NCBI RefSeq assembly: GCF_002798405.1
Contig: NZ_PGGV01000004.1
Span: forward strand, 124,001 to 188,000
Direction of reading: 5' to 3'
Source of the DNA: Glycomyces xiaoerkulensis
Lineage (GTDB): Bacteria; Actinomycetota; Actinomycetes; Mycobacteriales; Micromonosporaceae
DNA length: 64,000 nucleotides
Part shown: positions 54,714 to 63,770 of the stretch, piece by piece
Numbering within the stretch: the stretch's first letter is position 1
Layout of the letters: the number at the start of each line of letters is the position of its first letter
The notes under the pieces: generated by a model
Seen by the model: the letters and a program-made list of their open reading frames with translations, nothing else
Told to the model about the DNA's origin: nothing
Database searches by the model: none
Position numbers and translations under genes: made by a program

Positions 54714-55931
54714 GTGACAGAGGTAGTCGTCACCGGGCTCGGCGCGACCACTCCCCTCGGCGGGGACGTGGCGTCGACCTGGGAAGCACTCGTGGCCGGG
54801 AGATCGGGTGTGGGCCCGCTCGAACAGGAGTGGGCGCAGGAGCTTCCGGTGCGCATCGCCGCGCAACTGGTCGTCGAGCCCTCCGAGGTGCTGCCTCGGG
54901 TGAGGCTGCGCCGCCTCGACCGCTCCGAGCAGATCGCACTCATCGCCTCCCAGCAGGCGTGGGAGGACGCGGGTCTGAGCGACGACCTCGACACCGAACG
55001 CCTCGGGGTGGTGTTCGGTTCCGGCATCGGCGGCGCGCTGACACTGCTGGAGCAGGACGACATCCTCGAGGAGAAGGGCGCCCGACGGGTATCGCCGTTC
55101 ACCGTGCCGATGCTCATGCCCAACGGCCCGGCGGCCGTGGTCGGCCTGGAGTTCGGCGCCCGGGCCGGGGTCCACGCCCCGACCAGTGCCTGCGCCACCT
55201 CGGCCGAGGCGATCTCCTGGGCGACCGACATGATCCGAGCCGGCCGCTCCGACGTCGCCATCGCCGGCGGCGCCGAAGCGGTCATCGGCGGCCTGCCGAT
55301 GGCGGGCTTCGCGTCGATGAAGGCCATGTCGACCCGCAACGACGAGCCCGAGCGGGCCTCCCGGCCGTGGGACACCGACCGCGACGGCTTCGTCATGGGC
55401 GAGGGCGCCGGGGCGCTGGTGCTCGAGCGCCGGGAGCACGCCGAGGCCCGCGGAGCGACGATCTACGCGGTCATCGCCGGATCGGGCATGACCTCGGACG
55501 GCTTCGACATCGTGCAGCCCGATCCCGAATGCCACGGCGGCGGGCGCGCCATGCGCGCGGCCATCCGGCAGGCCGGGGTCGACAAGCGGGACGTCGGCCA
55601 CGTCAACGCCCACGCCACCTCGACCCCGGTCGGGGACATGGCCGAGGTCAAGGGCGTCAAGCGGGAGATCGGCGACCACGTGGTGCTCACCGGGACGAAG
55701 TCCATGACCGGGCACCTGCTAGGCGGCGCCGGCGCGGTCGAGTCGATCGCGACGATCATGGCCCTCCACGATGGTGTCATCCCACCCACCATCAACCTGG
55801 AGAATCCCGACCCGGAGCTCGATCTCGACGTGGCCGCCAACGAGGCCCGCAAGGTCGACCTCGTCGCCGCGATCAACACCGGTTTCGGGTTCGGCGGGCA
55901 CAATGCCGCCGTGCTGTTCACGAAGCCGTGA
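54714..55931 (+). CDS. fabF: Beta-ketoacyl-ACP synthase II
   Basis: 405 residues. Elongates acyl-ACP. Catalytic Cys in TSACATSAEAI (about 160), His in NAHATSTPVGD (about 300) and TGHLLGGAGAVES (about 333). GTG 54714 follows the acpP stop by one base; the end of acpP supplies AGAAGGG as ribosome site. Last gene of the operon, closed by an intrinsic terminator. Confidence 0.96.
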   Translation: MTEVVVTGLGATTPLGGDVASTWEALVAGRSGVGPLEQEWAQELPVRIAAQLVVEPSEVLPRVRLRRLDRSEQIALIASQQAWEDAGLSDDLDTERLGVVFGSGIGGALTLLEQDDILEEKGARRVSPFTVPMLMPNGPAAVVGLEFGARAGVHAPTSACATSAEAISWATDMIRAGRSDVAIAGGAEAVIGGLPMAGFASMKAMSTRNDEPERASRPWDTDRDGFVMGEGAGALVLERREHAEARGATIYAVIAGSGMTSDGFDIVQPDPECHGGGRAMRAAIRQAGVDKRDVGHVNAHATSTPVGDMAEVKGVKREIGDHVVLTGTKSMTGHLLGGAGAVESIATIMALHDGVIPPTINLENPDPELDLDVAANEARKVDLVAAINTGFGFGGHNAAVLFTKP

Positions 55932-55979
55932 GGTCGAGCGACCTGAAGCAGGGAACCCGGCCGTAGGTGACCATGCCTT

Positions 55980-56012
55980 GGGCCCCACCGCATTGCGGTG
56001 GGGCCCTTTGTT
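55980..56012 (+). terminator. Intrinsic terminator of the fatty-acid operon
   Basis: A perfect 12-bp stem (55980-55991 with 55995-56006), ATT loop, then TTTGTT. Confidence 0.9.
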
Positions 56013-56104
56013 ATCGCCCGATCGTCCGCTGGTGACGCCCGAGGTCGAGCGCGGGCTTAGGCTGTGGAGAGGAAACCCACACCCGACCTCACCCGGAGAC
56101 CCGC

Positions 56105-57313
56105 ATGGCGGCAACACCCAAGGCGACGCGTCCGCCGTCGACATCCGCCCCACCCTCCCCGATGACCAAGTCGGAGCGCTCATTGGCGCCCGACATCGCC
56201 AGAGGCGCGATGCTGCTGTTCATCGCCCTGGCCAACGTCCCCCTCCACCTGTCGGGCCACTCGGTCGACCAGTACGGCTATTTCGCCGACGCCTCGGCCC
56301 CCGACCGGATAGCGCTGTTCGTCGAGCAGCTCCTGGTCGCCGAGCGGTCGCGGCCGATGTTCGCCATCCTCTACGGCTTCGGCTTCGCGGTGATGGCCTC
56401 GCGGATGTCCGCGCGCGGCATGGGGGCCAAGGGCGTCCGCAAGGTCCTGCGGCGCCGCTCGTGGTGGCTGATCGCGTTCGGCTTCGCGCACGCCTGCCTG
56501 CTGTTCTTCGGCGACATCCTCGCCCCCTACGGCGCCACCGGGCTCATCGCGCTCGGCTTCGTCCACCTGTCGGACAAGGCGCTGCGGCGCTGGCTGCTGA
56601 TCAGCACGGCCTATGTGACGGTCGTCGGCATCCCGGTGTTCACCCTCGCATACGGCCCAGGGAGCGGGCCGCCGGTCCCGGTCGGCCTGCCGGCGTACGC
56701 GGATCAACTGCTGACGGGCGCGATCGGGGCCATCGGGGCCACCGTCGCGGCGGTGGTGCTGGCGATATTCGTTCCACTGGTGATCGTCGGCATGATGCTC
56801 CAGCGGTCCGGCTGGATCGACCACCCCGAGCGGCACCTGCCGAAGCTGCGGCGCGTCTTCGTCTCCGGCATGGCGGTCAACGTCCTCAGTTCGCTGCCGA
56901 TCGCGCTGGTGGCCCTCGAGGCCTGGCGGCCCTCCGAGGCGCTCTACCGCGTCGCCGTGGGGGTGACGCTGCTGGGCGGCATGTACGCCGGGCTCGGCTA
57001 CATCTGCGGGTTCGCGCTGCTGGCGCACCGCCGGCGTTCGCGCGGCCGGCGCGGCGTCCCCGGGGCGGCCGCGGCACTGGGCGAGCGCTCGCTGACGTCC
57101 TATCTGCTGCAGTCGGTCATCATGGCGCCGCTACTGGCGGTGTGGGGCCTCGGATTCGGCGAGGGCATGGGCTACCTGGCCGCGTTCGGCGTCGCCGCCG
57201 CCGCGTGGGCGGCGACGATCGCCTTCGCGGTGGCACTGGACCGGGCCGGCAGGCGCGGTCCGTTCGAGGCCGTGCTGCGGCGGCTCACCTACGGCTCCGC
57301 CCGGTCGGGTTAG
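56105..57313 (+). CDS. DUF418 family membrane protein
   Basis: 402 residues. About ten membrane helices. The opening RSLAPDIARGAMLLFIALAN, FEV-like FVEQLLVAERSRPMFAILYG, FGFGFAVMASR and the C-terminal ERSLTSYLLQSVIMAPLLAV are those of DUF418 (YeiB-like) proteins, relatives of membrane acyltransferases. Transport or modification of a small molecule is suspected but unknown. GGAGA precedes ATG 56105. It lies 50-80 bases upstream of a two-component system that may be transcribed with it. Confidence 0.88.
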   Translation: MAATPKATRPPSTSAPPSPMTKSERSLAPDIARGAMLLFIALANVPLHLSGHSVDQYGYFADASAPDRIALFVEQLLVAERSRPMFAILYGFGFAVMASRMSARGMGAKGVRKVLRRRSWWLIAFGFAHACLLFFGDILAPYGATGLIALGFVHLSDKALRRWLLISTAYVTVVGIPVFTLAYGPGSGPPVPVGLPAYADQLLTGAIGAIGATVAAVVLAIFVPLVIVGMMLQRSGWIDHPERHLPKLRRVFVSGMAVNVLSSLPIALVALEAWRPSEALYRVAVGVTLLGGMYAGLGYICGFALLAHRRRSRGRRGVPGAAAALGERSLTSYLLQSVIMAPLLAVWGLGFGEGMGYLAAFGVAAAAWAATIAFAVALDRAGRRGPFEAVLRRLTYGSARSG

Positions 57314-57390
57314 GCGGCGGCCGGTCGCGGATGGAGGCGGGCCGCATCGTGAGTAGGCTTCTGATGACTCGCCTGGAGAGGAGCGCCCTG

Positions 57391-58047
57391 TTGATCCGTG
57401 TGCTCATCGTCGACGACGAGGCCCTCATACGCTCGGGGTTCACCCACATCCTCGACACCGCCGAGGACATCGAGGTGGTCGACGCCGTCTCGGGCGCAGA
57501 GGCGATGGACAAGATCATCGCGCTCCGCCCCGACGTGGTCCTGCTCGACATCCGCATGCCCGACGTCGACGGCCTGGCCATCCTCGAGCGGCTGCGGGAC
57601 CTGTCGCGGCCGCCGGTCACGGCGGTGCTGACCACCTTCGACACCGACGAGTACGTCGACGCGGCCCTCCGGCTCGGAGCCGCCGGGTTCCTGCTCAAGG
57701 ACACCGACCCGGAGCATCTGATCTTCCAGGTGCGGTCGCTGATGACCGACGGCTCGGCCCTGTCGTCGAAGGTCACCCGGACGATCATCGCCGGCTACCT
57801 GTCGGGCGCCGCCCCGGTCCAGCCGAATCCGCTGGTAGAGCGGCTCACCGCCCGCGAGCGCGACATCCTGGTGCTGCTGGCGCAGGGCCGGTCGAACGCC
57901 GAGATCTCGGCGGAGGTGTTCCTGGGGGTGGGCACGGTCAAGGACCACGTAAGCTCGATCCTCACCAAGCTCGAGGTCTCCAACCGGGTGCAGGCGGCGC
58001 TGATCGCCGAGCGCTCCGGGCTGCTGGCCGACCGGGCCGGGCCGTGA
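57391..58047 (+). CDS. Response regulator, NarL/FixJ family
   Basis: 218 residues from TTG 57391, chosen because GAGAGGAGC lies 6 bases before it; an in-frame ATG at 57364 would add 9 residues. Receiver: VLIVDDEALIRSGF, phospho-Asp in VVLLDIRMPDVDG (about 52), LTTFD, FLLKDTD. Helix-turn-helix: LTARERDILVLLAQGRSN and EVFLGVGTVKDHVSSIL. It overlaps the following kinase gene by GTGA, so they are made together. Confidence 0.93.
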   Translation: MIRVLIVDDEALIRSGFTHILDTAEDIEVVDAVSGAEAMDKIIALRPDVVLLDIRMPDVDGLAILERLRDLSRPPVTAVLTTFDTDEYVDAALRLGAAGFLLKDTDPEHLIFQVRSLMTDGSALSSKVTRTIIAGYLSGAAPVQPNPLVERLTARERDILVLLAQGRSNAEISAEVFLGVGTVKDHVSSILTKLEVSNRVQAALIAERSGLLADRAGP

Positions 58048-59210
58048 GCCTCCGGGCGGTACCGCAGTGGGCCTACGACGCGGCGGTCCTGGCGGTGGCC
58101 GCGGTCCACCTGCTGGTGGTGATCCGGATACACAACCAGCCCGCGGCGGCGTTCGCGATCGCCGGGGTGGCCGCCCTGGTCTTCCGCCGCCGGTTCCCGC
58201 TGCCGGTGTTCCTGGTGACGCTGCCGGCGGCGGCGATGGTGACCGAGAAGGTCGCCTCGCTGCTGGCGATCTACGCGCTCGCCTACCGCGCCCGCACTCG
58301 GTGGATCCCGATCGCGGCGATCGGGCTGCTCACCGCCGCGTTCTGCTATTCCGACCCGGAGCTGTGGCGGTACCTGGCCGAATCCCCGGGGTCCGGCTCC
58401 GGGCCGGAGTTCTTCCTGTGGATGAGCCGCGACGAGGTCGCCGGGGTGCGGCGGGTCCTCTACTACTGGGCGATCTCGACCGTCCCGGCGACGCTCGGCT
58501 ATCTGATGCGGACGCGGCGCATGCTCTACGACCGGATCGAGGAGATCTCCGAGGCCCGCGAGCACGAGCAGCGGCTGCTGCTGCAGCAGGCGCTCGCGGC
58601 GGACCGGGCGCAGTTGTCGAGGGAGATGCACGACGTGGTCTCGCACCAGGTGAGTCTGATCGCGGTGCAGGCGGGGGCGCTGCGGATGCAGGCGAAGGAC
58701 GACCGGACCCGGGAGGCGGCCTCCACGATCCGGCGGCTGAGCGTCCGCACGCTCGAGGAGCTGCGGCACATGGTGCGGGTGCTGCGGGCCTCGGGCATCC
58801 GGGCGACCGAGCTGACCCCGCAGCCGACGATCGCGGAGATCGAGTCGCTGGTCGGCGGCAGCGGCATCGAGGCGGGCCTGGTGATCGAGGACCTGCCCGA
58901 GCTCGAGCCGCCGGGGCAGCGGGCGGTGTACCGGGCGGTGCAGGAGGCGCTCACCAATGTCCGCAAGCACGCGCCGGGGGCGAGCGCGCGGGTGCGCATC
59001 GGCCCGGTGGCAGAGGACGTCGAGGTCGAGGTGGTCAACTCCGCGCCGACGCGGCCGGTGGTGGATCTGCCGAGTTCCCGGCACGGCCTGATGGGGCTGC
59101 GGCAGCGGGCCGAGCTGCTGGGCGGGAGCCTCGACTACGGCCCGACCGGCGAGGGCGGCTGGAGGCTGCGGCTGCGGCTGCCGGCCGCGGTCACCAGCGG
59201 TGACCGGTGA
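58044..59210 (+). CDS. Sensor histidine kinase (HisKA_3 type)
   Basis: 388 residues. Four to five hydrophobic helices in residues 10-155 with no large extracellular domain. A coiled helix (EHEQRLLLQQALAADRAQLS) leads to the phospho-acceptor SREMHDVVSHQVSLIAVQAG (His about 196). ATPase N box YRAVQEALTNVRKHAPG and G box HGLMGLRQRAELLGGSL complete it. Likely partner of the regulator upstream; this type often responds to cell-envelope stress. Its end overlaps the convergent purC by 20 bases. Confidence 0.92.
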   Translation: MSLRAVPQWAYDAAVLAVAAVHLLVVIRIHNQPAAAFAIAGVAALVFRRRFPLPVFLVTLPAAAMVTEKVASLLAIYALAYRARTRWIPIAAIGLLTAAFCYSDPELWRYLAESPGSGSGPEFFLWMSRDEVAGVRRVLYYWAISTVPATLGYLMRTRRMLYDRIEEISEAREHEQRLLLQQALAADRAQLSREMHDVVSHQVSLIAVQAGALRMQAKDDRTREAASTIRRLSVRTLEELRHMVRVLRASGIRATELTPQPTIAEIESLVGGSGIEAGLVIEDLPELEPPGQRAVYRAVQEALTNVRKHAPGASARVRIGPVAEDVEVEVVNSAPTRPVVDLPSSRHGLMGLRQRAELLGGSLDYGPTGEGGWRLRLRLPAAVTSGDR

Positions 59211-60024
59211 GGCGCTCGTAGGCGGCCACGTAGCGGGCGCGGGTGGCGTCGACGACCTCGCCGGGGATCTCGGGGGCCGGGCCGGTTCCGGGCTTCCAGC
59301 CGGTCGAGCGGGCCCAGTCGCGCACGTACTGCTTGTCGAACGAGGCCTGGGGGCGGCCCGGCTCCCAGGCGGCGGCGTCCCAGAACCGGGAGGAGTCGGA
59401 GGTGAGGACCTCGTCGGCCAGGCGGAGCGTGCCTTGGTCGTCGGTGCCGAACTCGAGTTTGGTGTCGGCGATGACGATGCCGCGCTCGGCGGCGATCTCG
59501 GCCCCGCGCCGGTAGACGGCGAGGGTGAGGTCGCGGACGAGTCCGGCCCGGTCGGCGCCGAGGTCGTCGGCGACCTTTTCGAAGGTGATCGCCGCGTCGT
59601 GCTCGCCGTCGGGGGCCTTGGTGGTGGGGGTGAAGATCGGTTCGGGCAGCCGGGAGCCGTCCACCAGGCCGGGCGGCAGCTCGACGCCGCAGACCGTTCC
59701 GGTGGCGTCGTATTCGGCCAGGCCGGAGCCGGTGAGGTAGCCGCGCGCGATGGCCTCGACCGGGAGCATGTCGAGCCGGCGCACCCGGAGGGCGCGGCCG
59801 GCGAACTCGGGGGGCACGTCGGTGGTGGAGACGAGCTGGTTCGGGACGAGGTCGGCCAACTGCTCGAACCACCACAGGCTCAAGGCGGTCAGGAGCTTGC
59901 CCTTGTCGGGGATCTCGGTGGGGAGGACGACGTCGTAGACGCTGATGCGGTCGGAGGCGACGAGGATCAGGTCGTCGCCGTCGGCGTAGAGGTCGCGGAC
60001 TTTGCCTCGGTAGATCGGCTTCAC
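59191..60024 (-). CDS. purC: Phosphoribosylaminoimidazole-succinocarboxamide synthase
   Basis: 277 residues. Joins CAIR and aspartate with ATP in purine synthesis. IYRGKVRDLYADGDDLILVA at the N-terminus, SDRISVYDVVLPTEIPDKG (about 24-42), EAIARGYLTGSG and the late DTKLEFG, SFDKQYVRDW are signature segments. GTG 60024 (VKPIYRG) is the only sensible start; no strong ribosome site. No other pur gene is in the window. Confidence 0.95.
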   Translation of the reverse strand: MKPIYRGKVRDLYADGDDLILVASDRISVYDVVLPTEIPDKGKLLTALSLWWFEQLADLVPNQLVSTTDVPPEFAGRALRVRRLDMLPVEAIARGYLTGSGLAEYDATGTVCGVELPPGLVDGSRLPEPIFTPTTKAPDGEHDAAITFEKVADDLGADRAGLVRDLTLAVYRRGAEIAAERGIVIADTKLEFGTDDQGTLRLADEVLTSDSSRFWDAAAWEPGRPQASFDKQYVRDWARSTGWKPGTGPAPEIPGEVVDATRARYVAAYERLTGHRW

Positions 60025-60127
60025 CGGTTCATTACAGCAGGCCGGTGTCCGTCGGACGTCTGTTTCGCACGTCGTCTGTGCCGAGCGACACCTGCCGTGC
60101 GGCGCGGTCGCGGCGTAGGCTGGGGCC

Positions 60128-61066
60128 GTGACTTCCGAACAGCCCAAGGGACGCCGGATGCTGCGTCTCGAAGTGCGCAACGCCGAGACCCCGATCGAGC
60201 GGAAACCCTCCTGGATCAAGGTCAAGGCCAGAACCGGGCCGGAGTACACCGAGCTCCAGCGCCTGGTCAAGGACGAAGGCCTGCACACGGTCTGCCAGGA
60301 GGCGGGTTGTCCCAACATCTACGAGTGCTGGGAGGACCGCGAGGCGACGTTCCTCATCGGCGGGTCGCAGTGCACGCGCCGGTGCGACTTCTGCCAGATC
60401 GACACCGGCAAGCCCTCCCCGCTCGACCGCGACGAGCCGCGCCGCGTGGCCGAGTCGGTCGAGAAGATGGGCCTGCGGTACGCCACCGTCACCGGGGTGG
60501 CCCGCGACGACCTCGACGACGGCGGCGCCTGGCTCTACGCCGAGACCGTCCGCCGGATCCACGACGCCCTCCCCGGCTGTGGGGTGGAGCTGCTCATCCC
60601 CGACTTCAACGCCGAGCCCGAGCAGCTCGCCGAGGTATTCTCCTCCCGGCCCGAGGTGCTGGCGCACAACGTCGAGACCGTGCCGCGCATCTTCAAGCGG
60701 ATCCGGCCCGCGTTCGATTACGACCGCTCGCTCGGGGTGCTCACGCGCGCCCGCGAGGACGGCCTGGTCACCAAGTCGAATCTGATCCTCGGCATGGGCG
60801 AGACCCGCGAGGAGATCTCGCAGGCGCTGCGCGATCTGCACGGGGCCGGCTGCGAGCTGGTCACCATCACCCAGTACCTGCGTCCGACCCAGCGGCACCA
60901 CCCGGTCGACCGGTGGGTCAAGCCCGAGGAGTTCACCGAGCTGTCGGCGGAGGCCGAGGAGATCGGCTTCGCCGGGGTCATGAGCGGGCCGCTGGTGCGC
61001 TCCTCGTACCGGGCCGGGCGACTGTACCGGCAGGCGATGGACGCCCGGGCCGAAGCCCTCGCCTGA
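60128..61066 (+). CDS. lipA: Lipoyl synthase
   Basis: 312 residues. Radical-SAM enzyme that inserts sulphur into octanoyl groups. The auxiliary [4Fe-4S] cluster cysteines are in [15 protein letters not shown] (about 56, 61, 67) and the radical-SAM cluster in [10 protein letters not shown] (about 82, 86, 89). The C-terminal SSYRAG supplies the conserved serine ligand. Makes the cofactor for the complex whose E1 is aceE in this window. lipB is not adjacent. GTG 60128. Followed 30 bases later by DUF4191. Confidence 0.97.
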   Translation: MTSEQPKGRRMLRLEVRNAETPIERKPSWIKVKARTGPEYTELQRLVKDEGLHTVCQEAGCPNIYECWEDREATFLIGGSQCTRRCDFCQIDTGKPSPLDRDEPRRVAESVEKMGLRYATVTGVARDDLDDGGAWLYAETVRRIHDALPGCGVELLIPDFNAEPEQLAEVFSSRPEVLAHNVETVPRIFKRIRPAFDYDRSLGVLTRAREDGLVTKSNLILGMGETREEISQALRDLHGAGCELVTITQYLRPTQRHHPVDRWVKPEEFTELSAEAEEIGFAGVMSGPLVRSSYRAGRLYRQAMDARAEALA

Positions 61067-61096
61067 GGGCGCCGACCGCACACTAGACTGGTAGCC

Positions 61097-61792
61097 ATGG
61101 CAAAGCAGCAGGGAAAAGAGACATTCGGGTCACGTCTGAAGACCATCGGGATGGCCTTCAAATTCACGGCCCAGCGGGACAAATGGTTCCTGCCGGTCGA
61201 GGCCGCGGCGATCCTGCTGCCGTTCATCGCCGTCACCGCGCTGGTCATCTTCGGCGGTTTCTCGCTGATCTGGTTCGCCAGTGCGGTGTTCGTGGCGCTG
61301 CTGGCCGCGATGATCGTGCTGAACATGCGCACCAGCAAGGTGGTGAACCGGGAGGCGGTGGGCCGGCCGGGCGCCGCCTTCGCGCTCATCGACGGTATGC
61401 GCGGGTGGCACGTCACCGCGGGCGTCGCGGCCGTCTCCGAGACCCAGATGGTGCACCGCGCGGTCGGCAAGCCGGGCGTGGTGCTGCTGGGCGAGGGGGG
61501 CGGCAAGGTCCGCAAGCTGCTCGGGCAGGAGAAGAAGCGGATCTCCCGCGTGGTCGGCTCGACGCCGATCTACACCTTCACCGTCGGTGAGACCCAGAAC
61601 GACGACCTGTCGGTCACGAACGTGCGCAAGCGCCTGTCGCGGCTGCCGCGCAACGTCAGCGCCAAGGACGCCAACCATGTGGTCAAGCGCCTGGACGCGC
61701 TGGGCATGGGCATGGGTATCCCGAAGGGGCCGATGCCGACCAGTGCCAATCAGGGCCGCGCCGCGCGCCGGGCGATGCTCCGCGGCCGGTAG
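61097..61792 (+). CDS. DUF4191 family membrane protein
   Basis: 231 residues. Two membrane helices near the N-terminus (WFLPVEAAAILLPFIAVTAL and GGFSLIWFASAVFVALLAAM) with the rest cytoplasmic: VVNREAVGRPGAAFALIDGM, MVHRAVGKPGVVLLGEGGGK, RLSRLPRNVSAKDANHVVKR. Located after lipA exactly as the Mycobacterium homologue is. Role unknown. Start ATG 61097. Confidence 0.9.
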   Translation: MAKQQGKETFGSRLKTIGMAFKFTAQRDKWFLPVEAAAILLPFIAVTALVIFGGFSLIWFASAVFVALLAAMIVLNMRTSKVVNREAVGRPGAAFALIDGMRGWHVTAGVAAVSETQMVHRAVGKPGVVLLGEGGGKVRKLLGQEKKRISRVVGSTPIYTFTVGETQNDDLSVTNVRKRLSRLPRNVSAKDANHVVKRLDALGMGMGIPKGPMPTSANQGRAARRAMLRGR

Positions 61793-61802
61793 ACGAAGAC
61801 GC

Positions 61803-61839
61803 CGAAGGCGGGCCGAGCCGGTGGCTCGGCCCGCCTTCG
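61803..61839. terminator. Bidirectional hairpin terminator
   Basis: A perfect 17-bp stem (61803-61819 with 61823-61839) and a GGT loop between the convergent DUF4191 and DUF3040 genes. Confidence 0.85.
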
Positions 61840-61867
61840 CTGCGTCTGCGGGTTCGGGGAGGCCGGG

Positions 61868-62278
61868 TCAGAACATTTCGCCGCTGTCGCGGCGGCGGCG
61901 CCATCGTTCTTCCATGCGGGAGGTGAAGCCGCCGGGTTTGGGGGCGCTGTTTCCTCCGCTGCCGGTGGTGCGGCTGGCCTTGCCGTCGACGGCCTGGAGC
62001 TTGCCGGTGGTGCCGCGTCGCTGGGCCCAGAGGCCGATGATGAGACCAGTGAACATGAGCACTGCGCCGACGGGAGCGCCCCAGATGGCGGCGCCTGCGA
62101 TGACGGTGCCGACGACGACGCCGATCCCAATGACGGTGACCACGCCGGCCACGATGAGGCGGCGGCGGGTCACATGCGCCGGATCCTGGGCGCGCACAGC
62201 AGAGGCGAACTGCGGGTCTTCAGACAAGGACTGTTCGATTTCCTCGAACAGGCGCTGTTCGTGATCGGAGAGCGGCAC
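61868..62278 (-). CDS. DUF3040 family membrane protein
   Basis: 136 residues. PLSDHEQRLFEEIEQSLSED at the N-terminus is the hallmark of DUF3040. Two hydrophobic helices follow (IVAGVVTVIGIGVVVGTVIA and GAPVGAVLMFTGLIIGLWAQ), with a basic C-terminal tail. Function unknown. The ATG at 62278 has AGGAGGA immediately upstream. In actinobacteria it often neighbours dinB, as here; the dinB stop lies 192 bases upstream. Confidence 0.93.
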   Translation of the reverse strand: MPLSDHEQRLFEEIEQSLSEDPQFASAVRAQDPAHVTRRRLIVAGVVTVIGIGVVVGTVIAGAAIWGAPVGAVLMFTGLIIGLWAQRRGTTGKLQAVDGKASRTTGSGGNSAPKPGGFTSRMEERWRRRRDSGEMF

Positions 62279-62469
62279 GACACTCCTCCTGCGCTAGTCT
62301 CGGCAGGTCCGCCGCTCGGCGGGCCTTAGTGCTTGTGCATTCAAGTCTACGAGCCTTTCGCCCGGGGCGAAAGGCGGTTCGTCCTTGAATCTGTCCCTCG
62401 CAACCCTACTGAGCGTGGATACCCTCGCGAGCTCGGTCTTATGCTTCCCGCTTCGTTCCCGGTGTCCCA

Positions 62470-63678
62470 TCACGACTCCGAGCGGCGCAGTCGCCCGCCC
62501 GAGCGGATCGAGTCCTTGCCGAACCGGGCGGCGGCGTCGTCGATGGCGGCCTCTATCTCGCGCCAGCCGCGGTCGGGCTCGTCGAGGGCGACCTGGCGGC
62601 CGACGGCGGCGTATTCGACCAGGTGGTCGAGCCGGACGCCGATGAGCCGGACGGGCGCGGTCGCGGCCTCGTCGGCGAGCTCGCGGGCGGCGGCGTGGAT
62701 CTCCTGGCCGACGTCGGTCGGGGCCGGGAGCATGCGGGAGCGGGTGATGGTCTTGAAGTCGCCGAAGCGGAGCTTGACGGTCACACCGCGGCCGGCGAGC
62801 CCTCGGGTCCGCGCGCGGGAGGCGACCTTGCGGGACAGTTCCAGCAGCGTGGGGCCCCAGATCGAGGCGTCGGGGGCGTCGTGGCCGAAGGTGGTCTCGT
62901 TGCTGATGGACTTCTCGACCCGCTCGGGGCGGACCGGCCGCGGGTCGATGTTCCGCGCCAGCGCGTGCAGGTGTTCGGCGCTCGCGGTGCCGACCGAGGC
63001 GGCGAGCCGGTCGACCGAGAGCCGGGCGATGTCGCCGACGGTGCGCATGCCGAGCCGGCCGAGTTTCTGGGCGGTCTTCTCCCCGATGCCCCACACCGAC
63101 CGGATCGGGAGGGGGTGCAGGAACCGCAGCTCGGTCTCGCGCGGGACGATGCCGAGGCCGTCGGGCTTGGCGTGCTCGGAGGCCAGCTTGGCGAGGAACT
63201 TGGTGGAGGCGATGCCGACGGTGCAGGTGATGCCGTGCTCGTCGCGGACGCGGGCCCTGATGGTGCGGGCGATCTGGGCGGGGGTGCCGATCATGCGGCG
63301 GGCGCCGGCGACGTCGAGGAAGGCCTCGTCGACCGAGATCGGTTGGACGTGGGGGGTGTACTCGCGGAAGATCGCCATGACCGACCGGGAGACCGCCCCG
63401 TAGGAGGCGGTGGGTTTCATGAACACGCCGCGCGGGCAGCGGCGGCGGGCGACGGCGGTGGGCAGCGCGGAGTGGACGCCGTACTCGCGGGCTTCGTAGG
63501 AGGCGGCCGCGACCACGCCGCGGGGTCCGAGGCCGGCGATGATGACCGGTTTGCCGCGCAGGCTCGGGTCGCGGGCGATCTCGACGGACGCGAAGAACGC
63601 GTCCATGTCGACATGAAGGATATTCACTCCCTCATCGGACAATCCGGGACCGAAGAAATCGGACTCTACACTGGCCAC
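62470..63678 (-). CDS. dinB: DNA polymerase IV (Y family)
   Basis: 402 residues. Translesion polymerase: ILHVDMDAFFASVEIARDPS (catalytic Asp residues), YGAVSRSVMAIFREYTPHVQ, SVDEAFLDVAG (Asp-Glu pair), TCTVGIASTKFLAKLASEHA, and helix-hairpin-helix WGIGEKTAQKLGRLGMRTVG. The C-terminus ends GGRLRRSES with no visible clamp-binding Q-L-x-L-F motif. GTG 63678 was taken as start; GTG 63627, directly before NILHVD and with GAGGGA ahead of it, is also good. No LexA box was recognised. Confidence 0.92.
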   Translation of the reverse strand: MASVESDFFGPGLSDEGVNILHVDMDAFFASVEIARDPSLRGKPVIIAGLGPRGVVAAASYEAREYGVHSALPTAVARRRCPRGVFMKPTASYGAVSRSVMAIFREYTPHVQPISVDEAFLDVAGARRMIGTPAQIARTIRARVRDEHGITCTVGIASTKFLAKLASEHAKPDGLGIVPRETELRFLHPLPIRSVWGIGEKTAQKLGRLGMRTVGDIARLSVDRLAASVGTASAEHLHALARNIDPRPVRPERVEKSISNETTFGHDAPDASIWGPTLLELSRKVASRARTRGLAGRGVTVKLRFGDFKTITRSRMLPAPTDVGQEIHAAARELADEAATAPVRLIGVRLDHLVEYAAVGRQVALDEPDRGWREIEAAIDDAAARFGKDSIRSGGRLRRSES

Positions 63679-63730
63679 GCCCGTATCGTAGCCAGCGCTT
63701 CCGACACTCGCTGTATTGAACGCCGAGGTG

Positions 63731-63752
63731 CTCCCCGCCCACGCGCGGGGCT
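63731..63752 (-). terminator. Hairpin after the phosphodiesterase-like gene
   Basis: CCCCGC pairs with GCGGGG around a 6-base loop, about 20 bases after the stop at 63771. Its outer sequence begins like a type I-E CRISPR repeat but is single. Confidence 0.45.
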
Positions 63753-63770
63753 CGATCGCCCGCGAGGCGC

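Noticed and set aside
59955-60127. Possible riboswitch between purC and lipA
   Set aside because: The divergent gap is about 100 bases with no conserved purine-riboswitch or other aptamer elements visible.
63728-63756. A stretch starting GTGCTCCCCGC with a GCGGGG partner, like an actinobacterial type I-E CRISPR repeat
   Set aside because: Only one copy is present, with no second repeat at 60-61 bases and no cas genes; it works as a terminator hairpin for the gene ending at 63771.
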